DNA from: BS750m-G28 sp035527235
GTDB taxonomy: Archaea > Thermoproteota > Bathyarchaeia > TCS64
Length of the DNA stretch: 7,247 nt
Reading direction: 5' to 3'
Assembly: GCA_035527235.1 (NCBI GenBank)
Contig: DATLAV010000121.1
Location: forward strand, 1 to 7,247
The notes beneath the pieces were generated by a model that saw only the letters and a program-made list of their open reading frames with translations, ran no database searches and had not been told where the DNA came from. The position numbers and the translations under genes are program-made. This document shows, piece by piece, positions 1-5,347 of the stretch (position 1 is its first letter; every line of letters begins with the position of its first letter).

Positions 1-530
1 GGGCCATCAGATACTGCAGGGAGGCCGACATACCCTTCCTCGGCATCTGCTACGGCCTCCAGCTCAGCGTCGTCGAGATGGCACGGAACCTGCTCGGTCT
101 GAGGGACGCCCACACGACGGAGTGCGACCCCCACACGAATAACCCCGTCATCGACCTCCTGCCCGAGCAGGAGGGGGTGGAGGAGCTGGGGGGCACGATG
201 CGGCTGGGCGCCCACACGGCGATCCTGGAGCCAGGGTCCCTGGCCCACAGGCTCTATGGCTCCGAGGAGATCCGGGAGAGGCACCGACATCGCTGGGAGG
301 TGAACCCCGACTACTGGGACCGGCTTGAGGAGGTGGGCGTAGCCTTCACCGGTAGGAGCCCTGACGGGAGGCTCAAAGAGACCCTGGAGAGGCCAGACAA
401 CTACTTCTTCTTCGCCACCCAGTTTCACCCCGAGTTCAAAAGCCGGCCCTGGGAGCCGTCGCCCCCTTACTACGGCTTCGTCAGGGCCAGCTTGGACAGG
501 AAGCTGGGGAAGCCGGAGCCGGATTTCTGA
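1..530 (+). CDS. pyrG: CTP synthase, C-terminal glutamine amidotransferase domain (partial, 5' end outside window)
   Basis: CTP synthase makes CTP from UTP, ATP and glutamine in the cytoplasm; this is the last step of de novo pyrimidine nucleotide synthesis. Only the last 175 or so codons are here, and the frame is open from base 3 to the TGA at 528-530. The fragment is the class I glutaminase domain. The nucleophile cysteine sits in GICYGLQ (Cys codon 48-50). The other two triad residues are in QFHPEF (His codon 426-428, Glu codon 432-434). Family-specific segments are GGTMRLGA and RHRHRWEVNP, typical of CTP synthases rather than GMP synthase or carbamoyl-phosphate synthase. The residue after the nucleophile is Tyr, where many CTP synthases have Leu. 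The synthetase (ATP/UTP) domain should lie to the left of the window. The end is 6 bases from the convergent regulator gene. The identification is very secure. Confidence 0.97.
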   Translation, partial: AIRYCREADIPFLGICYGLQLSVVEMARNLLGLRDAHTTECDPHTNNPVIDLLPEQEGVEELGGTMRLGAHTAILEPGSLAHRLYGSEEIRERHRHRWEVNPDYWDRLEEVGVAFTGRSPDGRLKETLERPDNYFFFATQFHPEFKSRPWEPSPPYYGFVRASLDRKLGKPEPDF

Positions 531-536
531 CTCCCT

Positions 537-947
537 CTATCCGCCGTACCTCTTGAGGCAGCTCTTCCCCATCTCGTCGAGCTTCTCCGGGAGGTTCTCT
601 AGCTCGGAGAGCATCCTCCTGTACCACATGTCGAGGATCTCCCTGATGGCCTCCCTCATCCTCTCCGGGGGCACGGCCCTATAGAAGTACTGGTAGCCCC
701 CCAATCCTATCAGCCTCTCCTCCCTAACTGCGAGGCCCTTCTCGACGAGACCCTGGAGGAGGCGCTGGGCGGTGGATCGGCTCTTCCCGAGGCTCTCGGA
801 GACCTCCTGGACGGAGGCAGGTCCGCCGGTGACGAGGGCGCAGTAGGCCTGGATCTCGGTGGTCCTGACGCCCAGGGCGCACTTCATGATGTCGTTGGCG
901 TCCATCTCGGGGGTGGTGATCAGGGACTGGATGTCCTTCAGGGACAT
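537..947 (-). CDS. Winged helix-turn-helix transcriptional regulator, TrmB/ArsR-like
   Basis: This is a small archaeal DNA-binding regulator of about 136 residues from the start chosen here. Numbered from that start, the winged helix runs over about residues 42-91: the helix-turn-helix is around ASVQEVSESLGKSRSTAQR, and the wing is the Gly-rich turn ending YQYFYRAV. A helical tail (about 93-130) with a WYRRM segment could mediate dimerisation. I recall this arrangement from small archaeal TrmB-type regulators. The frame can be extended to an ATG at 969-971. I prefer the ATG at 945-947 because the extra eight codons lie inside a perfect palindrome, and because a T/A-rich box at about 973-980 then sits 26-33 bases upstream, which fits leaderless archaeal initiation. 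Cysteines at 23, 36 and 130 are notable, since the divergent neighbour is thioredoxin. Target genes and ligand are unknown; autoregulation is inferred from the palindrome. Confidence 0.85.
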   Translation of the reverse strand: MSLKDIQSLITTPEMDANDIMKCALGVRTTEIQAYCALVTGGPASVQEVSESLGKSRSTAQRLLQGLVEKGLAVREERLIGLGGYQYFYRAVPPERMREAIREILDMWYRRMLSELENLPEKLDEMGKSCLKRYGG

Positions 948-956
948 ATCATGTTC

Positions 957-975
957 AAAGATGTTGAACATCTTT
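957..975. promoter_or_regulatory. Perfect palindrome in divergent promoter, probable operator
   Basis: The sequence AAAGATGTTGAACATCTTT has two 9-base arms that are exact reverse complements around a single central G at 966. The symmetry continues at 954-955 with 977-978 after one mismatch. It overlaps the T/A-rich box for the regulator and lies directly upstream of the one for thioredoxin, where a dimeric winged-helix protein would be expected to bind. Binding by the adjacent regulator is an inference. Confidence 0.7.
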
Positions 976-991
976 AAATATCTTTATATCC
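972..991. promoter_or_regulatory. Bidirectional TATA-box region for the regulator and thioredoxin genes
   Basis: This is a T/A-rich block in otherwise GC-rich DNA. On the plus strand TTTATATCC (983-991) would place transcription start near 1010-1014, just before the thioredoxin start at 1020. On the minus strand the ATTTAAAG segment (about 980-972) would place it near 947-950, at the preferred regulator start. Both genes would then be leaderless or nearly so, as is common in archaea. The exact start points are not visible in sequence. Confidence 0.6.
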
Positions 992-995
992 ACCC

Positions 996-1010
996 CCCAT
1001 GAAACATGGG
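996..1010. promoter_or_regulatory. Second small palindrome, CCCATG-AAA-CATGGG
   Basis: Perfect 6-base arms flank an AAA centre, between the thioredoxin TATA-like box and its preferred start codon. It could be a second operator half, or a hairpin if transcribed. It differs in sequence from the palindrome at 957-975, and the two centres are 37 bases apart. The ATG at 999 lies inside it. Confidence 0.4.
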
Positions 1011-1019
1011 ATGATACTA

Positions 1020-1334
1020 ATGGTTGAAGTAGTCACCGACGACTCCTTCGAGGAGTTCGTCCAGAACAACCCCCAGGTGGTCGTCGACTGCTGGGCCGCC
1101 TGGTGCGGGCCCTGCCGCTTCCTGAGCCCCGTCATCGAGGAGATGTCGGAGGAGAACGCCGACGTAAAGTTCGGAAAACTCGACGTCGACAGGAACGCCA
1201 AGATTCCCATGAAGTACGGCATCATGAGCATCCCCACCCTCCTCTACTTCAAGGACGGGAAGCTCGTAGACAAGACCGTCGGCGCCCTCCCCAAGGCTGC
1301 CATCGAGAACAGGCTCGACAGGATAAGGAGCTGA
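1020..1334 (+). CDS. trx: Thioredoxin
   Basis: This is a cytoplasmic thiol-disulfide oxidoreductase of about 104 residues, the normal length for thioredoxin. Numbered from the ATG at 1020, the active site WCGPC spans residues 28-32 (redox cysteines 29 and 32), the buried aspartate is Asp23, and the conserved cis-proline is Pro72 in SIPT. A Gly-containing loop, FKDGKLV, follows. An extra cysteine (Cys24) precedes the active-site strand. In-frame ATGs also occur at 999 and 1011. I prefer 1020 because the protein then begins MVEVVTDDSF, as thioredoxins usually do, and because 999 would be only about 10 bases from the TATA-like box. The gene is divergent from a winged-helix regulator with 72 bases between starts. 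No thioredoxin reductase is visible nearby, so its electron donor is unknown. Confidence 0.95.
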   Translation: MVEVVTDDSFEEFVQNNPQVVVDCWAAWCGPCRFLSPVIEEMSEENADVKFGKLDVDRNAKIPMKYGIMSIPTLLYFKDGKLVDKTVGALPKAAIENRLDRIRS

Positions 1335-1344
1335 CCCCCCTCCA

Positions 1345-1349
1345 TTTTT
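1345..1349 (+). terminator. Short T-run, possible archaeal terminator of thioredoxin
   Basis: Five consecutive T residues lie 11 bases after the thioredoxin stop codon. Archaeal RNA polymerase can terminate on T-runs without a hairpin, and no hairpin is visible here. The run is short, so the call is weak. Confidence 0.25.
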
Positions 1350-1375
1350 AACGTTAGCTGAAGGTCGACTCAAAG

Positions 1376-1383
1376 TATTTATA
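1376..1383 (+). promoter_or_regulatory. TATA-like box for the DUF401 transporter
   Basis: TATTTATA, preceded by CAAAG, which could act as a BRE-like element, sits in GC-rich surroundings. It predicts transcription start near 1403-1408 and a leader of about 15-20 bases before the TTG start at 1423. Confidence 0.55.
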
Positions 1384-1422
1384 GGCGCGGGAACCTAGGA
1401 CAGGGAACCGCAGGTTGAACCC

Positions 1423-2625
1423 TTGCTTGCAGTCATAGGCGTGATACTGGCCTTCGCCCTCATCGTCGGGCTGAGGCTCAGGAACGTCAACTTCAGCGCC
1501 TCCATCGTCGCTGGATCACTCGTGATAGCCCTCACCTCAGTTGACGCCCTGGGGGTCCTCCGGGAGGCCGCCTCCAACACCGCCGCCGACCCGACGACGT
1601 TGAAGCTAGCGTCGGCGGTCGCCCTCATCACCGTCCTAGGCTACAGCCTCAAGGAGACGAACCTCATGGCGGAGCTCATCGACGGGCTCCGGGGCGTCCT
1701 CCCCAGCAGGATCCTCCTCGCTCTCATCCCCGCCGTGTTCGGGCTGCTGTCGATGCCCGGCGGCGCCCTCATGTCCGCCCCCTTCAACGAGCCCGAGGCC
1801 GAGAGGCTGGGGCTGAGGCCGGAGCACAAGACCTACATCAACGTCTGGTTCCGCCACCTCTGGTACTGGGCGTCCCCCATCTCCTCTGTGACGATCCTAG
1901 CGACGAGCCTAGCCGACGTCAGCCTCAACCGCTTCCTGGCGGCCCAGCTGCCCCTCTTCGCGGTCACCCTGGCGATAGGTTTCTTCGTCTCTGGGATGTT
2001 CATCAAGAAGGACGGCAGGATCAGCCATGGATTCAGGGGTTCGAGGGAGGTCTTCAGGGGGCTTGCGCCCATCGGGGCAGCCATCGTGCTGAGCACCTTA
2101 GGGTTGCCCCTCTGGATCGCCCTCGCCGCCGGCATCGCCCTTATCTTCAACTTCAAGAGGATGAGCCCAGGGAAGGCTCTGGGGATGGCCTGGAGGGGGA
2201 TCAGGTGGGACGTCGTAGCCGCGGTCGTCGCCACCATGTTCTTCAGGCACATCGCCCTGGCTTCGGGATCGGTGGTCGCCCTCTTCGACGTCATCGCGGG
2301 GACCGGGGTGCCTCTCATCGTCATCTTCATCGTTGTGCCCCTGCTGGTGGGCGCCATCTCGGGGACGCCGACGACGGGGATCGGGATCGTCTTCCCGCTC
2401 CTCCTCCCCCTCTGCGGCTCCTCGAACCTCCACATGATCAGCGTCATCTACGCGGGCCTCGTCGGGGGCTACCTCGCATCCCCGATGCACCTCTGCCTCG
2501 TCCTCACCAACAGCTACTACAAGTCGGAGATGGGAAAGGTCTACAGGTACCTGGTGCCCTCCACGGCCCTCCTGTACGTCGTCGCCATCGTCTATCACCT
2601 GATGCTGAACGGCAGCGTCCCGTAG
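1423..2625 (+). CDS. DUF401 family integral membrane protein, putative transporter
   Basis: This is a 400-residue polytopic membrane protein with roughly 11-13 hydrophobic segments, including about residues 2-18, 24-40, 95-112, 173-193, 213-243, 262-280, 295-315, 340-360 and 377-394. The signature MPGGALMSAP (111-120), the following N-x-WFRHLW stretch (140-147), and the re-entrant-looking GTPTTG (314-319) and SPMHLCLVLTN (353-363) are what I associate with DUF401. I place that family near the gluconate/citrate-type ion transporters. The substrate is not known, and organic anion transport is only a family-level guess. The start is TTG: an in-frame TAG at 1396-1398 leaves no ATG upstream, and the hydrophobic N-terminus fits. 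A GTG at 1441 is the alternative. The gene ends in tandem TAG codons and appears to be a single-gene unit with its own TATA-like box. Confidence 0.88.
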   Translation: MLAVIGVILAFALIVGLRLRNVNFSASIVAGSLVIALTSVDALGVLREAASNTAADPTTLKLASAVALITVLGYSLKETNLMAELIDGLRGVLPSRILLALIPAVFGLLSMPGGALMSAPFNEPEAERLGLRPEHKTYINVWFRHLWYWASPISSVTILATSLADVSLNRFLAAQLPLFAVTLAIGFFVSGMFIKKDGRISHGFRGSREVFRGLAPIGAAIVLSTLGLPLWIALAAGIALIFNFKRMSPGKALGMAWRGIRWDVVAAVVATMFFRHIALASGSVVALFDVIAGTGVPLIVIFIVVPLLVGAISGTPTTGIGIVFPLLLPLCGSSNLHMISVIYAGLVGGYLASPMHLCLVLTNSYYKSEMGKVYRYLVPSTALLYVVAIVYHLMLNGSVP

Positions 2626-2637
2626 TAGACTTCAGGG

Positions 2638-2677
2638 GAACCGATTTATTCCATGTCCGACTAGACCTGATCGGTTC
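2638..2677. repeat. Inverted repeat flanking the fen1 promoter
   Basis: GAACCGAT (2638-2645) and its exact reverse complement ATCGGTTC (2670-2677) are separated by 24 bases, about three helical turns arm to arm. The left arm touches the TATA-like box and the right arm covers the expected transcription start. It may be a regulatory site; it could also be chance. Confidence 0.4.
2643..2651 (+). promoter_or_regulatory. TATA-like box of the fen1-lig operon
   Basis: GATTTATTC is the only T/A-rich stretch in the 54-base gap after the transporter. It lies about 30 bases before the TTG start of fen1, which predicts a nearly leaderless transcript starting near 2672-2677. Confidence 0.5.
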
Positions 2678-2679
2678 AC

Positions 2680-3705
2680 TTGGGAGTCAACCTAACGCCC
2701 ATCATCATCAGGGAGTTCACCGACCTCGCCTCCCTCAGCGGGCGCTCCTTCGCTGTCGACGCCTTCAACGTCCTCTACCAGTTCCTCGCCCTCATCAGGA
2801 CACGGGAGGGGACCCCCCTGACGGACGGGGAGGGGCGGGTGACCTCCCACCTCGTGGGCCTCGCATTCAGGACGACCCGGCTCATCTCCCAGTACAGGAT
2901 GAGTCTGGTCTTCGTCTTCGACGGGAGGTCGCCGACACTGAAGAGGGCCGAGATCGTGAAGAGGGGCGCCCTCAAGCGGAAGGCAGAGGAGGAGTACGTC
3001 CGGGCCGTCGAGGCGGGGAATTACGCGAAGGCGTTCTCCAAAGCGGTGCAGACCAGCAGGCTCAGCTACGACATGGTGGGGGACGCCAAGAGGCTCCTCG
3101 ACCTCCTCGGGATCCCCTGGGTCCAGGCTCCGGGGGAGGGGGAGGCCCAGGCGGCCCACATGGCGGCGAGGGGGGACGTCTGGGCGGCGAGCAGCAGGGA
3201 CTACGACGCCCTCCTCTTCGGGGCGCCGAGGCTCGTTAGGTACCTCACCATCCAAGGGCAGGAGTGGCTCCCCAGCAAGGGGAGGGCCCGAAGGATCCAT
3301 CCCGAGGTCATCGACCTTGATAGGTTCCTATCCGAGCATGGACTGATGAGGGAGCAGCTCGTTGACCTCGCCATCCTCGTGGGGACAGACTTCAACGAGG
3401 GCATCAAGGGCATCGGCCCCAAGACCGCCCTCAAGCTCCTGAGGAGTCACGGACGCCTCGAGGAGATGCCAAGCAAGGTGACGGAGAATCTCCCTGACAC
3501 CGTCGACCAGATTAGGGAGATCTACCTCCGACCCGAGGTCACCGACGACTACGGCGTCGAGGAAGGGCCCCTGAGGGAGGAAGAACTCGTCTCCTTCCTC
3601 TGCGACGAGCGCGCTTTCTCCAGGGAGAGGGTGGACACCGTTATTAGCAGGATGAGACAGTCGAGGGCCCAGAGGAGCCTCAGCTACTGGATAGGGGGCC
3701 TGTGA
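2680..3705 (+). CDS. fen: Flap endonuclease 1
   Basis: FEN1 is a structure-specific nuclease that cuts 5' flaps made during Okazaki-fragment maturation and base-excision repair. The 341-residue length is normal for archaea. The N-terminal XPG domain starts MGVNL, and the free N-terminal Gly after Met removal is part of the active site in this family. All expected acidic metal ligands are visible: Asp27, Asp81, Glu153, Glu155, Asp174, Asp176 and Asp237. Gateway-type basic residues Lys88 and Arg95 are present. The helix-hairpin-helix DNA-binding segment is VGTDFNEGIKGIGPKTALKL. The C-terminus carries a PCNA-binding PIP-like motif, QRSLSYWI (331-338), with Ile where the usual last aromatic residue (Phe/Tyr) would be. 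The start is TTG at 2680, chosen because it gives the conserved MGV beginning. It is the first gene of an operon with the ligase, one base apart. Confidence 0.96.
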   Translation: MGVNLTPIIIREFTDLASLSGRSFAVDAFNVLYQFLALIRTREGTPLTDGEGRVTSHLVGLAFRTTRLISQYRMSLVFVFDGRSPTLKRAEIVKRGALKRKAEEEYVRAVEAGNYAKAFSKAVQTSRLSYDMVGDAKRLLDLLGIPWVQAPGEGEAQAAHMAARGDVWAASSRDYDALLFGAPRLVRYLTIQGQEWLPSKGRARRIHPEVIDLDRFLSEHGLMREQLVDLAILVGTDFNEGIKGIGPKTALKLLRSHGRLEEMPSKVTENLPDTVDQIREIYLRPEVTDDYGVEEGPLREEELVSFLCDERAFSRERVDTVISRMRQSRAQRSLSYWIGGL

Positions 3706-3706
3706 G

Positions 3707-5293
3707 ATGCAGACGCCCTTCTCCAAGCTGGCAGGTCTCTGCAGGGACCTCGAGGCAACGACGAAGAGGACGGAGAAGTCGAGGCTCCTCGCCGAGTTCC
3801 TCAGGGGCCTCGACGCCGAGGAGGTGGCCCCCGCGACTCTCCTCATCGTGGGCACCGTCTTCCCCGAGTTCGACTCCCGCACCCTGGAGGTGGGATGGAG
3901 CACGATGAGGCGAGTCGTGGACGGGGGAAGGCAGACGACGCTATTCGACGAGCCCCTCACCATCACTGGAGTCAGCGAGACGCTCGGGAAGATTGCAAAG
4001 GCCTCGGGGCCTGGCTCCAGGAGGGTGAAGGGGGGTCTCCTTGAGGGGATGATCTCCCGGGCCGACGTAAAGGACGTCGAGGTGCTGGTGAGGATCATAT
4101 TCGGCGAGATGCGGATCGGCGTCAACGAGGGGATGATGCTCGAGGGGATCGCCGAGACTGCAGGCGTCGACTCCGGCCTCGTGAGGCGCGCCCTCATGCT
4201 GACGGGGGACCTAGGTTTCGTCGCCAGGCTGGCGCTTGAGGAAGGTGAGGGGGGGCTCAGGTCGGTCAAGATGCGGCTCTTCGTCCCCGTCAAGCCAATG
4301 CTCGCCACCATGTCCTACGACATAGCCGAGGCCATTGAGCAGCACGGTGGGGAGACGGCCTTTGAGTACAAGTTCGACGGTGCAAGGATCCAGATTCACC
4401 GTAGGGGCGACGAGATCAGGATATTCAGCCGCCGCCTCTCGGAGGTCACGGGGAGCCTCCCGGACGTGGTGGGGCTCGTCGATGAGCGGATCGGGTCAGA
4501 GGACTTCATCCTTGAGGGGGAGGCGGTCGCCATCGGCGAGGGGGGGAAGCCACTGCCCTTCCAGGATCTGATGCGGAGATTCAGGCGGGTCCACGACGTA
4601 GAGGAGATGACCGAGAGGATCCCCCTCAGGCTCCACGTCTTCGACCTGCTCTACCTGGACGGCAGGCTCCTCATAGATGATCCCTACGTGGACCGCTGGG
4701 AACTCCTTGAGAAGGTCTGCCCTGAGGAGCTTCTGGCAGAGAGGCTGATAACGGGAGATTCGGCCAAGGTCAAGGCATTCCTCCGGGGCGCGATCGAGGC
4801 TGGGCACGAGGGGCTCATGGCTAAGCGCCTCGACAGCCGTTACTCGCCCGGCGTCAGGGGTAAGGGATGGTTCAAGATCAAGCCCACGGAGACCTTGGAC
4901 CTCGTGGTGGCCGCCGCCGACTGGGGCTACGGGAGGAGGAAGGGGTGGCTCAGCAACTACCACCTCGCCGCCAGGGAGATTGACGAGTACATGGTCATCG
5001 GGAAGACTTTCAAGGGGCTCACCGACGAGGAGTTTACCTGGATGACCGACAGGCTCCAGGGGCTGAAGACCGGGGAGACCCGGTACACGGTCCACGTGAG
5101 GCCGAGCCTCGTCGTCGAGGTCGCGTTCAACGAGATCCAGAGGAGCTCCAAGTACAGATCCGGTTTCGCTCTCAGGTTCGCCAGGGTCACGGCGATCAGG
5201 GAGGACAAGGGGGTCGATGACGCCGACACCCTGGAGAGGGTGAGGGAGATGTACGAGGCCCAGTTCAGGTACAAGGCCAAGTATAACCGGTAG
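3707..5293 (+). CDS. lig: ATP-dependent DNA ligase (archaeal ligase I type)
   Basis: This enzyme seals nicks through enzyme-AMP and DNA-AMP intermediates and acts right after FEN1 in lagging-strand maturation. It has 528 residues, slightly short for the usual 550-600. An N-terminal DNA-binding domain (about 1-190) includes GEMRIGV (133-139) and a PIP-box-like QTTLF (76-80), which sits where Pyrococcus ligase has QKSFF. The adenylation domain follows: motif I EYKFDG with the AMP-accepting Lys222, Glu270 in the ILEGE segment, motif III FDLLYLDG (312-319), motif IV EGLMAK (368-373) and motif V KIK (390-392). The C-terminal OB domain ends with motif VI around LRFARVTAIR (489-498), which has Ala where RFPR is usual. 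The ATG is one base after the fen1 stop, with a GGGGG run 8 bases upstream as a possible ribosome-binding site, so the two genes should be co-transcribed. Confidence 0.97.
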   Translation: MQTPFSKLAGLCRDLEATTKRTEKSRLLAEFLRGLDAEEVAPATLLIVGTVFPEFDSRTLEVGWSTMRRVVDGGRQTTLFDEPLTITGVSETLGKIAKASGPGSRRVKGGLLEGMISRADVKDVEVLVRIIFGEMRIGVNEGMMLEGIAETAGVDSGLVRRALMLTGDLGFVARLALEEGEGGLRSVKMRLFVPVKPMLATMSYDIAEAIEQHGGETAFEYKFDGARIQIHRRGDEIRIFSRRLSEVTGSLPDVVGLVDERIGSEDFILEGEAVAIGEGGKPLPFQDLMRRFRRVHDVEEMTERIPLRLHVFDLLYLDGRLLIDDPYVDRWELLEKVCPEELLAERLITGDSAKVKAFLRGAIEAGHEGLMAKRLDSRYSPGVRGKGWFKIKPTETLDLVVAAADWGYGRRKGWLSNYHLAAREIDEYMVIGKTFKGLTDEEFTWMTDRLQGLKTGETRYTVHVRPSLVVEVAFNEIQRSSKYRSGFALRFARVTAIREDKGVDDADTLERVREMYEAQFRYKAKYNR

Positions 5294-5304
5294 CGCCGGG
5301 GAAA

Positions 5305-5315
5305 ACGTTATTTTG
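5305..5315 (+). promoter_or_regulatory. Possible TATA-like box before the zinc-ribbon membrane protein
   Basis: The T-rich stretch ACGTTATTTTG follows the ligase stop by a dozen bases. It would place transcription start near 5335-5340, beside a TTG (5335) and a GTG (5338) that are out of frame with the zinc ribbon. It could equally be a T-run terminator for the fen1-lig operon. Confidence 0.35.
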
Positions 5316-5347
5316 GCTGCGGCTCAAGCCTGTATTGGTGTACGAGC

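Noticed and set aside
42..62. GICYGLQ read as GMP synthase glutaminase
   Set aside because: The downstream GGTMRLGA, RHRHRWEVN and QFHPEF segments fit CTP synthase and not GMP synthase.
1349..1356. TAACGTTA palindrome after thioredoxin, with a related AACGTTA at 5304-5310
   Set aside because: It is only 8 bases, with no consistent position relative to a promoter, so chance is an adequate explanation.
1833..2598. Long minus-strand frames opposite the DUF401 gene
   Set aside because: They are antisense to a hydrophobic, motif-bearing protein, and their compositions (Met/Thr/Arg-rich or Asp/Glu/Gly-rich) are typical of shadows.
2205..3239. 344-codon plus-strand open frame across the end of the transporter and the start of fen1
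   Set aside because: It overlaps two well-supported genes in another frame and its translation is Arg/Pro/Gly/His-rich without any domain. It is a by-product of high GC content.
3328..4311. 327-codon minus-strand open frame opposite fen1 and lig
   Set aside because: The translation is low-complexity Ser/Pro/Arg-rich, there is no promoter or motif, and it is fully antisense to two conserved enzymes.
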